A stretch of DNA of 64,000 nt from Ancylothrix sp036704045. Lineage in GTDB: Bacteria; Cyanobacteriota; Cyanobacteriia; Cyanobacteriales; Oscillatoriaceae. Position numbers and translations under genes: made by a program. Positions 7,153-17,102 of the stretch are shown one piece after another. Under the pieces are notes generated by a model. It worked only from the letters and a program-made list of their open reading frames with translations, searched no databases and had not been told where the DNA came from. Where the stretch lies: contig DATNQM010000029.1 of NCBI GenBank assembly GCA_036704045.1, positions 62,001-126,000 of the forward strand, written 5' to 3'. The stretch's first letter is position 1. Each line of letters starts with the position of its first letter.

Positions 7153-8014
7153 TTTCAATGTCATTGGGCGGCGAAACTGCTGGTATCATTTCCAATTTTC
7201 CATTCATTAACTCTAAAAGAATTTGACACATTAACAAACACATTCCTGGTGAAAGTTGGAAGCTGGGATTAATAGGTAATGAGGGAGTCGGTAGATGTTC
7301 TAATAAATCTATCGGCTCGTCCCAATTAGTTTTTAAGCAAGGACTATCAATCAAAATTTCTACGTTTTTATCTCCAGATACTAAAGAAGTTGAAACGCTC
7401 AAACTTCCTTCTTTCATCAGGCGTAAATTTTCATCTACCAAACAGACTAAAAATTGAACCAATCGACAACGATCTGCTAAGATATAAATAGGATAATCGG
7501 GAATCAAAATCTTTAGTTTTAAATTTCTGTCTTCAGCTTGTAGATGGGTTAAGTCTTCCAGTTCATCCAAAACTTCAGCTAAGGAGACCGGCTCAATATT
7601 GATTTCTTCGGTGCCATGTTCAGCCTTAGCTACAGAAAGAATATTATCAATTAATTTAACTAATTTTAACGCCGATTCTGAAGCTTGGACTAAAAACTCT
7701 TTTTCTTCTTCGGGACTGTCACAGAGGCCGGTTAAAATTAACTGATGTGTACCAATAATGCCATTTAAAGGCGCTCGTAACTCGTGAGAAATTCTTGCTA
7801 AAAAACCGCCTTTAAATTGGCTATTTTGCGATGCCATTAAGTAAGCAAGTTGAGTTTGCTTTAATTGTTCTACCAGTTCAGATGTTTTGAAAGTAGGTTC
7901 AGGCGGGGGAGCAGTAGCGCTAAAAGTAGCTGTGGATGTAGACTTCCATAGCGATCTTATAGTCAAACCCATTCCTAAACCCACAGCCCAATATAGCCAA
8001 TTTGTCCAATTCAT
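7064..8014 (-). CDS. Membrane-anchored histidine kinase with degenerate catalytic domain
   Basis: 316 residues. One N-terminal membrane helix (about 2-20), then a HisKA segment with phosphoacceptor His in RISHELRAPLNGIIG. The following ATPase domain is decayed: the N-box position reads LVDENLRLMKEG, without the usual N-x-x-x-NA pattern, and no clear DxGxG or GxGLGL box is present. It may be a phosphotransfer or signalling scaffold, or a kinase on its way to loss. The gene follows tsaC on the same strand but is separated by about 190 bp. Confidence 0.75.
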   Translation of the reverse strand: MNWTNWLYWAVGLGMGLTIRSLWKSTSTATFSATAPPPEPTFKTSELVEQLKQTQLAYLMASQNSQFKGGFLARISHELRAPLNGIIGTHQLILTGLCDSPEEEKEFLVQASESALKLVKLIDNILSVAKAEHGTEEINIEPVSLAEVLDELEDLTHLQAEDRNLKLKILIPDYPIYILADRCRLVQFLVCLVDENLRLMKEGSLSVSTSLVSGDKNVEILIDSPCLKTNWDEPIDLLEHLPTPSLPINPSFQLSPGMCLLMCQILLELMNGKLEMIPAVSPPNDIETSRFRCLFQRYVQPQKPGSLTEDCAIPSL

Positions 8015-8204
8015 AAGATTTACTACAAAGCGACAAGTGATAAGTTATTGGTTGCGTGTTGCAACGAATAACTTATTGATAGCTTATCCTCGCTTATAAA
8101 GCACTTATCGCGGTTTACAAAACTCGTTGAAAGGTATCTAGGGCTTTCCCCCACCTTCTTTGTACAAGCTAAGGCAGGTAGGTTTCTCTGACACTTTAAA
8201 AAAA

Positions 8205-8786
8205 CTACAGAATAATAGCCCCTTGACGTAAAATTTCCCAACCGTCCAGAGTCCACTTAACCACTGTAGAAGGAATGCCGGTGGTTGGTGTTGTTTCAAA
8301 TTCTTGGGGCGATAGAGCCAGAACTTCCAAAAATTCCGCAGCGATTTCTTGTAAATTTAATAAAGCAGGCTGTCCACTTTTGTTTGCACTTGTCGTAGCA
8401 AGGGGGCCGGTTTCTCGTAAAATTTTTTGGGCTATAGGAGAATTCGGGACTCTAACGCCCAATGTTGTAGGGTCAAGCGGGTTCATTTGTGGTGGGACTT
8501 TTTCGCTAGCCGGCAATACCAACGTTAGAGCACCAGGCCAGTATTTTTTGGCGATATTTTGCCAAATTTCCAATTCTTCAGGAGTGCCGGCAACATAGGG
8601 CCAAAGGTCTTCTGCAAAACCGGCCATTAAGATTAAGGGTTTATCTTGGCCTCGTTCTTTAGCTGCAAAAATTAATTCGGCTGAATCTGGTCGGCTGGCT
8701 AAAGCCGGTACAGTATCGGTAGGAAAGCTCACTAATTTACCGTTTTTTGCACCGGCAATCAATTCAGAAAAGGAAACTAGAGGCAT
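8205..8786 (-). CDS. tsaC: L-threonylcarbamoyladenylate synthase (Sua5/YrdC/YciO family)
   Basis: 193-residue single-domain YrdC protein. The N-terminal KLVSFPTDTVPALA and KERGQDKPLILM segments line the nucleotide and tRNA-modification pocket, and LATTSANKSGQPA is the conserved STAN-type motif. It makes threonylcarbamoyl-AMP for the t6A37 modification of tRNAs reading ANN codons. It lies downstream of prmC on the same strand, a pairing also common in other bacteria. It has no C-terminal Sua5 domain, so TsaC type. Confidence 0.9.
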   Translation of the reverse strand: MPLVSFSELIAGAKNGKLVSFPTDTVPALASRPDSAELIFAAKERGQDKPLILMAGFAEDLWPYVAGTPEELEIWQNIAKKYWPGALTLVLPASEKVPPQMNPLDPTTLGVRVPNSPIAQKILRETGPLATTSANKSGQPALLNLQEIAAEFLEVLALSPQEFETTPTTGIPSTVVKWTLDGWEILRQGAIIL

Positions 8787-8943
8787 TTTGACAATTCCGA
8801 TTTTAGATTTTAGATTTTAAATTTTAAAATATAAAATCGTATAAAAATAATTCTTAGATTCTGGTAATTTTTGCTCACCTTCCTCTCATACCCATAGACA
8901 AAGCTGCACCAATGCAAAGAAATAGGGCAGATTTATTTTATTT

Positions 8944-9837
8944 TCAATCTTTAATATAGGCTAAAGCAAAACGTTCAACACCGGCCAAATCTTTAATAAT
9001 TGAAATCTGCTTATAACTCCCCTGTAACTCTAGTAACTTAGCTACTGTTTCCGCTTGTCCTGTCATCATTTCAATCAGCCAAATACCACCCTTTTGCAAA
9101 TACTTGGGCGCAGAGTTGATTAAATGGCGAATACAGTCTAAACCATCTTCTCCACCGGCCAACGCTAAATGGGGTTCATGTAAAGCCACTTCCGGCTGCA
9201 AATCAACTATCATACCCCCAGGAATATAAGGAGGATTTGAAACCATTCCGGCCAATTTTCCTTGTAATGCTGCCAGCGGTTCAAACCAAGAACCCTGATA
9301 AAACTTAATTTTTTCTGAAAATCCCAATTTTTCGGCATTAGTTTTAGCCATACTTAGGGCTTCAGGGCTGTAGTCTACTGCATAAATCGTCGATTTTGTC
9401 AAGATATCTGCCAAACCAATAGCCAAAGCACCACTACCAGTACCTAAATCTGCCCAGTTGCCTTGGTAGTACAGGCCCCCAGAAGTTTCAGCTAAAACAA
9501 TATCAATAATTTGTTCAGTTTCAGGACGAGGAATAAGAACCGCTGGGGAAACTTTCAGCGAAAAATTACGCCAATGAGTCGTCCCAAGCAAATATTGCAC
9601 CGGCACTTTTTCTCCCACACGCCGGTGCCACAATTTCTTAAGTTCAACAAAAGGTAAATTTAGTTTAATTTCTGGCTTATTCTTAAAGCTTTCTAAGCGT
9701 AAACTAAGGCTATCTAAATCCGCAACTTCCTTTAATAACCAGTCTAATTCTGATGGAGAAATGTTAACTTTCACAGAAGCAGAAATAGCCTCTTTTCTCC
9801 ATTCCCAAAGTTCTTTTCCTGAAATAATATGTATCAT
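8944..9837 (-). CDS. prmC: Peptide chain release factor N5-glutamine methyltransferase
   Basis: 297 residues. The N-terminal helical domain recognises the release factor. The SAM-binding motif DLGTGSGALAIGLA and the catalytic NPPY (in VSNPPYIPG) are present. It methylates the GGQ glutamine of RF1/RF2. tsaC follows 157 bp downstream. Confidence 0.95.
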   Translation of the reverse strand: MIHIISGKELWEWRKEAISASVKVNISPSELDWLLKEVADLDSLSLRLESFKNKPEIKLNLPFVELKKLWHRRVGEKVPVQYLLGTTHWRNFSLKVSPAVLIPRPETEQIIDIVLAETSGGLYYQGNWADLGTGSGALAIGLADILTKSTIYAVDYSPEALSMAKTNAEKLGFSEKIKFYQGSWFEPLAALQGKLAGMVSNPPYIPGGMIVDLQPEVALHEPHLALAGGEDGLDCIRHLINSAPKYLQKGGIWLIEMMTGQAETVAKLLELQGSYKQISIIKDLAGVERFALAYIKD

Positions 9838-9896
9838 TTATAAAAATTAAATTGTTAGGGCAGAAACCGAAGCACTGCCCATACATTCATCAAAAG

Positions 9897-10694
9897 TTAT
9901 CTGGGGGTTGCAGGGGGTTGCTGACCGGCTGGAAGTTGAGCAGGAGGTTGACCAGCCGGCATTAAAGAGCGAATAAAATTAATCGAATCACGGGGAGGAA
10001 TTAAAACAAGTTGATTCAGTTGAGGGTCATTACTTTTTTGCATAGTTTCAATAATGCCTTGTAAATCAACTACTTTAATTTCTACTTGATTAAGTAGCTC
10101 AGGTTGCTGTTGTCCAAAACGGGTAATCAAACCCTGCAAATCTTCTTTATTAAAGAAAACTGGGATAACTTGTTCGTTGCCTTGTTTGATTGTTAAATAA
10201 CCTTTATCTGCGCCGCCGGTGGCAATAAACATCGGAACGCCGTTAAATTCGCTAATTTGTTGACCTTGCTGGCGTAGCAAAGCTAAGGCTGAGTCAACTT
10301 GCTGTTTCATAGGAACGTAAGCAAAAGCAAGTTGTTCGGCTTTGCTTTTGTTGTCTTGATCCATCTTGTACACTTCTGCCAAAGAGACAGGTACAACTTT
10401 AACTTGTTGCGCTAACTGGGGATTATTCTTTTTCAACTCATTAATAAATGCTTCGGCATCTTGCATACTAATAAACACACCCGCAACCGGAGTTTGTTTG
10501 CCTTCGTTAGGAACATTAGCAATGAGTGGAGAACCTTGAGCATCTGTAATGGTAAACACCGGCACCGGGCGGAGTTTTTCCATAATTTGTTGCTCGGAAA
10601 GTGCCAGCGCTCGCATGGTTGGAGTCAGGGAAGAAGCTAAAAAGGTACTGCTAACTAAACCTAATACGGCACTCCAGCGGATTAATGATTTCAT
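9897..10694 (-). CDS. Tic22-family protein
   Basis: 265 residues with a signal peptide (hydrophobic stretch to about residue 30, then MRALA). The body has two related halves (PVPVFTITDAQGSPL and VPMFIATGGADKGYL), as in Tic22. The C-terminus is a proline/glutamine-rich tail of PAGQPPAQ repeats. Cyanobacterial Tic22 is a periplasmic or lumenal chaperone-like protein involved in outer-membrane biogenesis and is related to the chloroplast import factor. It lies 59 bp upstream of prmC on the same strand. Confidence 0.85.
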   Translation of the reverse strand: MKSLIRWSAVLGLVSSTFLASSLTPTMRALALSEQQIMEKLRPVPVFTITDAQGSPLIANVPNEGKQTPVAGVFISMQDAEAFINELKKNNPQLAQQVKVVPVSLAEVYKMDQDNKSKAEQLAFAYVPMKQQVDSALALLRQQGQQISEFNGVPMFIATGGADKGYLTIKQGNEQVIPVFFNKEDLQGLITRFGQQQPELLNQVEIKVVDLQGIIETMQKSNDPQLNQLVLIPPRDSINFIRSLMPAGQPPAQLPAGQQPPATPR

Positions 10695-11225
10695 ATTTTC
10701 TCCTAAATTTGAGATGGGGATACTGATGAGAGAGAGCGTCTACAGATTAGCGATAAAAATCAGAGACGAAAGTTACTGAGCATTTGTTTGATATCTGCTC
10801 TAATGATGAGCAGTTGGTATGCCGAGTCAGGTTTGAGATGCTAGTTGAGCTCCTTAGCGCTGCCGGTATTGTTTGCTTTAATAATAGCTTGGAAAATTTT
10901 ACGGCTTGCTCAAGCATCTGGTGTAAAGATTCACCAGCCTGGTTCATACAATAACTGAACTTATAGCCTTACTACAGGATAATTCAGATAACATTATAAA
11001 TTTCTGTCCTCCGAGGTAAATATTTTTCAGGTTATAGCAGATAAACAAGCCAAAAATACCTTTTTTTTAAGATATGGGTTTGATCAAACAATGCTACCTG
11101 ACTTTCCTCAATTAAGAACAGTTCCATCAAAAAATTTGGTTAATTTTGGTTGAAATACCGGCCTAATGTTGTTTATTAGGGTCAGTTTTTTAGATTTACC
11201 AAGCTTAGGTTACTAAAATCATAAA
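10695..11225. other. Intergenic, no gene seen
   Basis: About 530 bp between the Tic22-family gene and tRNA-Pro. The short open frame at 10747-10947 shows no family resemblance and I do not accept it. Confidence 0.5.
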
Positions 11226-11299
11226 TCGGGATGACAGGATTCGAACCTGCGGCCCCCGCATCCCAAATGCGGTGCGCTACCAAGCTGCGCTACATCCCG
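11226..11299 (-). tRNA. tRNA-Pro(UGG), isolated copy
   Basis: Acceptor CGGGATG/CATCCCG, anticodon arm CCGCA-TTTGGGA-TGCGG (UGG), T-arm GCAGG-TTCGAAT-CCTGT. Well-formed and with a canonical TTCGAAT loop, it is likely the housekeeping gene, in contrast to the array copy. Confidence 0.96.
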
Positions 11300-11526
11300 T
11301 AACAGTGTTTTTTTATTTTATGCCATTTTGGCGTTAGAACAAAGTTGTCTTTGATTGATTTTTTAATTTTCCTTACCAAGGCTGTTTAGTTGTTAAAACA
11401 GGTGTTGGGAGGCAAATTTATCAAAGCTTAGTGATCATAGCACCGACCCTGTGACTTTGGCAAGGGCTAGGGGTTTTTAAATTTTTTACCTTTTAGTCTT
11501 GACAAATAACCAATTTTATAAATTTT

Positions 11527-11796
11527 TTAAGACTTATGGCGGTGAACTTTGACGCGCTTATCGGGTTTTTGCTTTTTAACCCAGCCAATAAATTTTTGGA
11601 ATTGAGGTTCAGATTCGAGTTTTTCTTTGGTGTTGAGTTCGGTAGCGAGGCGTTTATTGTCAAAAAGGGTGTGAATTTGGCGATGGCAAGCTGAGCAAAT
11701 ATCAATAGTGGGGCCGTGTGTACCTTTTTTTTGTTTGGGGATGAGATGATGAACGGTTAATTGTTCGATTTCTCTTTCACACAGTTGGCATTGCAT
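11527..11796 (-). CDS. HNH endonuclease family protein
   Basis: About 89 residues, almost entirely an HNH motif: CQLCERE, then HHLIPKQ, then CSACHRQIH, giving two zinc-binding CxxC pairs around the beta-beta-alpha metal core. Such stand-alone HNH proteins are common in cyanobacteria. Their targets are usually unknown. The ATG at 11796 is preferred, although ATG 11808 is in frame. Confidence 0.85.
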   Translation of the reverse strand: MQCQLCEREIEQLTVHHLIPKQKKGTHGPTIDICSACHRQIHTLFDNKRLATELNTKEKLESEPQFQKFIGWVKKQKPDKRVKVHRHKS

Positions 11797-11941
11797 AGAA
11801 ATTAGCAAGGGAGGAAAAGTTGATGCTTTTTATATTTTGGCAAAAGTATGGTTAGGTAATGTAGGGTTTTCTGCTTTATTTATTCGCAAATTCACTGTAG
11901 GCATTTCCTAAATTTTTGCTTCAATGGCTAAACAAAAACCG

Positions 11942-12985
11942 TTAGCCAGCGAAGGTTTTACCATTGGGCAAAATGGCATCTTTAAGAATGAGATTGCGGC
12001 GATCTGCGTTCATGGTGTTTGCCTTGCAAAGATTTGCGTTGCTGAGGTCGGCTCCATACAAGTTTGCAGAAATTAATTGTGCGTTGGTGAGGTTGGCGGC
12101 GATTAGTTTGGCATTGCTGAGGTTGGCTTGAATTAAGTAAGCATTGCTTAGGTTGGCCAAACTTAAGTCTGCACCACTGAAGTTAGCGCCGGTGAGTAAT
12201 TTTCCACTCAAGTCTACACCGCTAAGGTTTGCACCACTAAGGTTTGCACCACTAAGGTTTGCGGTTTTAAGACAGGTTTTGCTTAAATCAGTTTGGGCTA
12301 AATTGGCTTTGCTCAAATTAGCACCATTTAGGGAAATTTCGTTTAAGTCTGCTCCGCTTAAGTTGGCTCGCAATAGGTGACAATCGTTGAGGTTAGCTTG
12401 TTTGAGACTTGCTGCTGTTAAATTGGCTTCGGTTAAGTTTGCTGCGGTAAGGTTTGCTTGTTTGAGTTTTGCTCCGCTCAGGTTAGCATTGCTAAAGTCT
12501 GCGCCGGTGAGGTCAGATTTACTGAGACTGGCATTGCTAAGATTGGCTTTATTAAGTTTTGCTTTACTTAAATTTGTCCCGATTAAATAACTATGATTTA
12601 GTTTTGCACCGGCCAGGTTAGCACTACTAAAATTTGCACCACTGACGTCAGCATTACTAAGATTTGCATCGCTAAGGTTTGCTCCACTCAAGTCGGCCCA
12701 ATTCAAATGGGCTCCACTTAGGTTCGCTTTTGTTAAGTTAGCTCCACTAAGATTAGCTCCACTCAGGCTTGCTCCACTGAGGTCTGCTCCTGTAAGATTA
12801 GCGTTTTGCAGATCCGCTTTGCTTAAACCGGCACCACTTAAATAAGCTCCTCTCAAGTCTGCTCCACTTAAATCTGCTTTACAAAGGCTTGCTCTGCTGA
12901 AATCTCTCGCTCCATCTGCATATTTTTCCAAGATTTCTTCTCTTGTAAAGCTAGGTCTTGTTCGTGTGGTTAAGTCTGCTAACAT
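11942..12985 (-). CDS. Pentapeptide repeat protein
   Basis: 347 residues. From about residue 38 to 335 the chain is an almost unbroken run of A(D/N)LXX pentapeptides, which fold as a right-handed quadrilateral beta-helix. The N-terminal 35 residues are a helical cap. No membrane segment or extra domain is visible. The family is very common in cyanobacteria, usually of unknown function. Confidence 0.95.
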   Translation of the reverse strand: MLADLTTRTRPSFTREEILEKYADGARDFSRASLCKADLSGADLRGAYLSGAGLSKADLQNANLTGADLSGASLSGANLSGANLTKANLSGAHLNWADLSGANLSDANLSNADVSGANFSSANLAGAKLNHSYLIGTNLSKAKLNKANLSNASLSKSDLTGADFSNANLSGAKLKQANLTAANLTEANLTAASLKQANLNDCHLLRANLSGADLNEISLNGANLSKANLAQTDLSKTCLKTANLSGANLSGANLSGVDLSGKLLTGANFSGADLSLANLSNAYLIQANLSNAKLIAANLTNAQLISANLYGADLSNANLCKANTMNADRRNLILKDAILPNGKTFAG

Positions 12986-13246
12986 ACAATTTTCTCTTGT
13001 TGATAAAATTTTATTATTCTTTTAGGATCATAAAATATTTTGCAGTATTTTTGTAACCGCATAACCGCTGATTTTTTGATTAATATTTGCAAACGCTACT
13101 TCAAACATTTCTAGTCACGATAAAGCTTCTAAAAGCTTATCTTTCAGATGAAGAAAGGCTATTGACGCTGTTTTAAGACGAGAATAAGAAGTTTAATTTT
13201 AATAAGATTTCGGATATACTTAAGTAAATTTACGGAGAAAGCAAAC

Positions 13247-13798
13247 TTAATCTACGGTAATTTCTCGATCTCTACACTCGTCAGCGTCGGGGCCATCGGG
13301 ATGAATGGCGCAAATAAGAATGCTACCTCCGTAACGGTGGCCATGATAATATTTGCAATTTTGACAAGTTTTTGGGCGGGGGTTATGCCAGCCTTTGTGA
13401 GCTTCTAAGGAGTAGTCGCGGCTTGTGTTTGGGTTGTTGGCTTCCCGAATACCATAGTCTATCTGTAGTCTTTCAACGATTCCACCGGCGGTTGTGATGG
13501 CGGTGCGGAGGTTTTCTACGAGGGATAATACCGGCAGGAGCATTTCAATGGAAAGATGCCGGTTTAGGCCGTCGGTTTCGGCAGCACAGCGAACTATAGT
13601 ACCACCAGTTTGATCTAAAACGTCGGAAATTCCTACTGCTACTCTGGTAACTGACATACAGCACCCGGATAAGTGAATGCGTCCGTTGTCGGTTGAAGCT
13701 GTAATTGTTAAGGTAGCCGGAATAATTAAGGGTGATTGTAAAGTTTTATTTTGGGCTTGGGAGGCCGGGGAAAAGTCTTGCCAATAAAAATCAGACAT
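13247..13798 (-). CDS. Conserved cyanobacterial protein with C-terminal cysteine cluster
   Basis: 183 residues, function not recognised. The N-terminal two thirds look like an alpha/beta domain with CC in the middle. The C-terminal part carries CQNCKYYHG, then ICAIHPDGP and a final DEC, a four-cysteine pattern resembling the C-terminus of the small protein at 4830-5126. It may bind a metal. No operon partner is visible. Confidence 0.7.
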   Translation of the reverse strand: MSDFYWQDFSPASQAQNKTLQSPLIIPATLTITASTDNGRIHLSGCCMSVTRVAVGISDVLDQTGGTIVRCAAETDGLNRHLSIEMLLPVLSLVENLRTAITTAGGIVERLQIDYGIREANNPNTSRDYSLEAHKGWHNPRPKTCQNCKYYHGHRYGGSILICAIHPDGPDADECRDREITVD

Positions 13799-14524
13799 TA
13801 ATTTTGATGAACATCTAACCGTATTTTTAATAGGGCGAGTTGATCGGTTTCATCCCTCGCAAGATAGATATAAGACTGAGGGAATGCAACTTTTTTTTAG
13901 GTGGTTTGGGGGGTTTTTCCCCTCACCAGGTTTACTAAGGGAAATCCAAGCTTGTCCTCAGAAATCTTTAAATATCCTTGATCCCAATAGGTTTTTTAGT
14001 CAGGGTTTATAAACTTGTTTTTTACATTTTCTTAGATTAATATGATAGTAATTTTATATTTTTTTTAGATTTTGTGCGAAAATTTGGCGAAATTATGAGT
14101 TTTAAATTTTAGGCAAAAGTTACAGAAAAAACAGGGGAGATAAAATATTTAGGTATGACTTAAGACGTTGTTGAATGGTTTGCAACAGTTCAAGGAAAAT
14201 TTTAGAAAAAAAATAGTTTGTTTTGACCAATAAATTTGAGAAAAAGATGATGATAAAATATTTTGTTTGATAAAAAAACCACCAATAGTCCAAGAAAAAT
14301 AAATAAACTAAGTATATTTACGATAATAGTTGTTGAAGGGGTATTTTTTAGAAAAAATAGAATTTTAATTTTAGTCAAAAAAAACGAAAAAAAGATAATA
14401 AAAAAGATTAGGAGTTATGCTAGGCAGAGACAGATAAACAAAAAAGGTTGAGATAAGAAACGAGGGTTGTAAACTAAAAGTATGCAAAATGGCAAGGAAA
14501 CCTAGAAAAAAAGGAATAGATGTA
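13799..14524. other. AT-rich intergenic, no gene seen
   Basis: About 700 bp of strongly AT-rich sequence. The open frame at 14263-14451 is lysine/isoleucine-rich with no motif and is likely chance. Confidence 0.5.
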
Positions 14525-15427
14525 ATGGTGGAAACAAGTAAAACAATAGGATTTTTGGGTACAGGCTTGATGGGGTTGCCAATGGCGCAAAGACTTTTAG
14601 AGTTGGGAATGCCTGTGGTGGCTTTTAATCGGACTTCAGAAAAATTACGACCTTTAGAGAAAGCCGGTGCAAGAATTACGGATACTTCAGCTTCGGTAAT
14701 TGCTGAGAGTGATTGTACAATTTTGATGTTGACAAATGCTTTAGCGATAGAGGAATTGGTGTTAGGGCCCCAATGCCGAAACAAATTAAAGGGAAAAACA
14801 TTAATCCAGATGGGGACAATTGGCCCCCAAGAAAGCAAGAATTTAGCTGAAGCGGTAACTAGTGCTGGTGGAGAGTATTTAGAGGCGCCGGTGTTGGGGA
14901 GTATTCCTGAAGCAAAAGCAGGACAGTTGTTGTTGATGGTAGGAAGTACACCGGCCCAATTTGAAAGATGGGCAGAGGTATTAAAAAATTTTGGCCCAGA
15001 ACCAGTACATATCGGGCCGGTGGGGTCAGCAGCCGCATTAAAACTAGCACTTAATCAGCTAATTGCCTCCTTGACAGCAGCATTTGCCTTGAGTTTGGGG
15101 TTTGTACGTTCGGGCGGAGTTGAGGTAGAGGCATTTATGAAAATTTTGCGGCAAAGCGCCCTTTATGCGCCAACCTTTGATAAAAAGTTGCAAAGAATGC
15201 TGGAGGGTAACTATGAGAATCCCAATTTTCCTACAAAACATTTGCTGAAAGATACCAAGCTATTTTTGCAAGAAGCAGAAGCCCTAAAACTAGATGTAAG
15301 TAGTTTGGCAGGAGTGGGCAAGATTTTGGAAAAAGCAGTAGCACTAAAATTAGGAGAACTAGATTATTCGGCCTTGTTTGATGCAGTCGAGCAGACGGCA
15401 GAAATGGAAAACAAATCAGAAGATTAA
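14525..15427 (+). CDS. NAD(P)-dependent beta-hydroxyacid dehydrogenase
   Basis: The Rossmann motif GFLGTGLMGLPMA opens the protein, followed by FNRT (NADP-type contact), EAPVLGSIPEAKAG (substrate-binding segment) and GSAAALKLALNQ with the catalytic Lys. This is the 6-phosphogluconate/3-hydroxyisobutyrate dehydrogenase superfamily, close to the GLYR/succinic-semialdehyde-reductase type. Substrate is not predictable. I chose ATG 14525, which has AAGGA nine bases upstream, over the upstream in-frame ATG at 14489. Confidence 0.85.
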   Translation: MVETSKTIGFLGTGLMGLPMAQRLLELGMPVVAFNRTSEKLRPLEKAGARITDTSASVIAESDCTILMLTNALAIEELVLGPQCRNKLKGKTLIQMGTIGPQESKNLAEAVTSAGGEYLEAPVLGSIPEAKAGQLLLMVGSTPAQFERWAEVLKNFGPEPVHIGPVGSAAALKLALNQLIASLTAAFALSLGFVRSGGVEVEAFMKILRQSALYAPTFDKKLQRMLEGNYENPNFPTKHLLKDTKLFLQEAEALKLDVSSLAGVGKILEKAVALKLGELDYSALFDAVEQTAEMENKSED

Positions 15428-15686
15428 GAGATTAGAAAGGAGAAGTTTCAAGGTAATTTCTTGAATTAGGGTTATAAAATTAGGCAATTAACTAAGGATT
15501 TTTTCTCTTTTTAGGCAGGAAACTATTAGCTAAAATTTTTGATAGTCTAAAAGTATTAAATTGTCAAGAGTTTTGGTCACGTCACAGCATTTAAATAATC
15601 ACATAGGGGATAAGAATTAGGTCACTTACAAGTTAACAAGGCTTCTTTGATAGTGGACAAACGAGTTAGATAAGTATCGAGGAGCT

Positions 15687-16028
15687 ATGCAAATCACGGG
15701 GCATCGGCAACAAGAATTAAGCTGTGATTATTTACAGCCCTTAAGCTTAGAAGAATTGTTTGCAGAAAGTTTAATAAAGGGAGAAATGGAAAGGAAGGAT
15801 TGTTATAGGCTCAAATTAGCGCTGCTGAGTGATTTTTTGACGGAGGATCACCATGCAATAATTACACGCCTTTTGTATAGTGTGCGGCGTGGAAGAATAA
15901 AAATTATTGATGAACAAGACGTATTAACGTTGATAAACCGGCAAAGTAAAGTGAAAACAACTCCCAGAAGAAGGACTAGAATCTACCCATATTTGGCCGT
16001 GATGAGCGCGGATAATTCGCTGGCATAA
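15687..16028 (+). CDS. Hypothetical protein
   Basis: 113 residues, not recognised. Predominantly helical with a basic C-terminal tail (KVKTTPRRRTRIYP). It has GAGGAGC ahead of the ATG. The last 105 bp overlap the convergent sasA gene. Plausible but orphan. Confidence 0.5.
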   Translation: MQITGHRQQELSCDYLQPLSLEELFAESLIKGEMERKDCYRLKLALLSDFLTEDHHAIITRLLYSVRRGRIKIIDEQDVLTLINRQSKVKTTPRRRTRIYPYLAVMSADNSLA

Positions 16029-17102
16029 AGAAAGACCAATACCGTAGCCCTCCTCAGTTTTATCTCGCTGGAGGCGAAAACGGTCTTCAAAAATTTCTTT
16101 TTGGGATTCTTCGGGAATGCCTTTGCCGGTGTCACAAATGGTGACTTGCACTCTTTGGGTGGTGCGATGTAGGGCAGAAACCTGAATTGTGCCACCTTCA
16201 GGGGTGTATTTATTGGCGTTGTCGAGTAAATTCATCATTACTTGATGGATTCTTTCGGGGTCGGCGTAAACTAGGGGTAAGTCAGAGGGTAAGTCAGTTT
16301 TAAGAATTTGAGATTTGGCATTTAAACGAGTTTTAAATTGCTGAATCACATCTAAACAAAGGGCGATTAAGTCTAGCCGTTGAGGTACAGAAGAGAAACA
16401 AGCCTTTGCGCCTCGGTCTGCTTCTAAAAGATCGGCGATCATCTTTTCAATGGTGCGGGTTTGGGTGCGCGCGTGTTTTAGTAATTGGGCAGTTAAGCTG
16501 GGAGAGAGGTTAAAGTGTTGGGAACCTTGGGGTTTGTAATGGGTTTCCAGAGTTTCGATAGCGATGGAGACGGCAGTTAAAGGGTTACGCAGGTCGTGGG
16601 CCAGCATGGCAATCAGCCGGTCTTTAAAATGTAGCTGGGCGGAGAGTTCTTCATTTTCTTGTTTAAGGCGAAAAATTTCGTCCGACAACTGCATCATTTC
16701 TACAGAGCAACTGATAGAGGTAGTTCCGATTTCGCGGATATTTTCCGGTTGTAAGGTTTGAGTTAAGGGTTGTTGCTGAGCGATAAATTCTTCGGCGGAA
16801 CGCTGCCATCGAGACCAGCAGTGCTCTAGCTGAGCAATAAGATTGCTACCGGCCAGAGTTTGTTTAGGTTCGGGATGGATTTTGATTAGAGATGGTGTGG
16901 CAATCAGTTTAAAATGTTCGGCTAAGTAGGGTTGTTCGCCGACATCAATGACTTGGAGGTCAAAGGGGTATTCAGTTTTAACCTGTTGCAAGTAAGTACG
17001 AATTTGCCGAATGTGCTGCCGGGAAATGGGACGCTTATCGACAAAAAGTAATAGCTGTAAAGGGGCTTCCGAGTTGGTGGGTTGCTCAGGAGGTGCTAAC
17101 AT
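15924..17102 (-). CDS. sasA: Circadian clock sensor histidine kinase SasA
   Basis: 392 residues. Residues about 15-105 form the KaiB-like thioredoxin domain (LQLLLFVDKRPISRQHI) that binds KaiC. A coiled linker and HisKA with LAHDLRNPLTAV follow, then an intact ATPase domain: N-box NLLDNANKYTPEGG, G1 CDTGKGIPEES, G2 GYGIGLSLC. SasA reads the KaiC phosphorylation state and phosphorylates RpaA. No kai genes lie in this window, as is usual for sasA. Confidence 0.95.
   Translation of the reverse strand: MLAPPEQPTNSEAPLQLLLFVDKRPISRQHIRQIRTYLQQVKTEYPFDLQVIDVGEQPYLAEHFKLIATPSLIKIHPEPKQTLAGSNLIAQLEHCWSRWQRSAEEFIAQQQPLTQTLQPENIREIGTTSISCSVEMMQLSDEIFRLKQENEELSAQLHFKDRLIAMLAHDLRNPLTAVSIAIETLETHYKPQGSQHFNLSPSLTAQLLKHARTQTRTIEKMIADLLEADRGAKACFSSVPQRLDLIALCLDVIQQFKTRLNAKSQILKTDLPSDLPLVYADPERIHQVMMNLLDNANKYTPEGGTIQVSALHRTTQRVQVTICDTGKGIPEESQKEIFEDRFRLQRDKTEEGYGIGLSLCQRIIRAHHGQIWVDSSPSSGSCFHFTLPVYQR

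Noticed and set aside
12144..12590. Open frames on the + strand opposite the pentapeptide gene
   Set aside because: They are antisense shadows of the repetitive minus-strand gene (leucine/alanine-rich mirror of A(D/N)LXX).
14263..14451. Possible small gene
   Set aside because: Lys/Ile-rich translation of AT-rich DNA with no ribosome site or motif.
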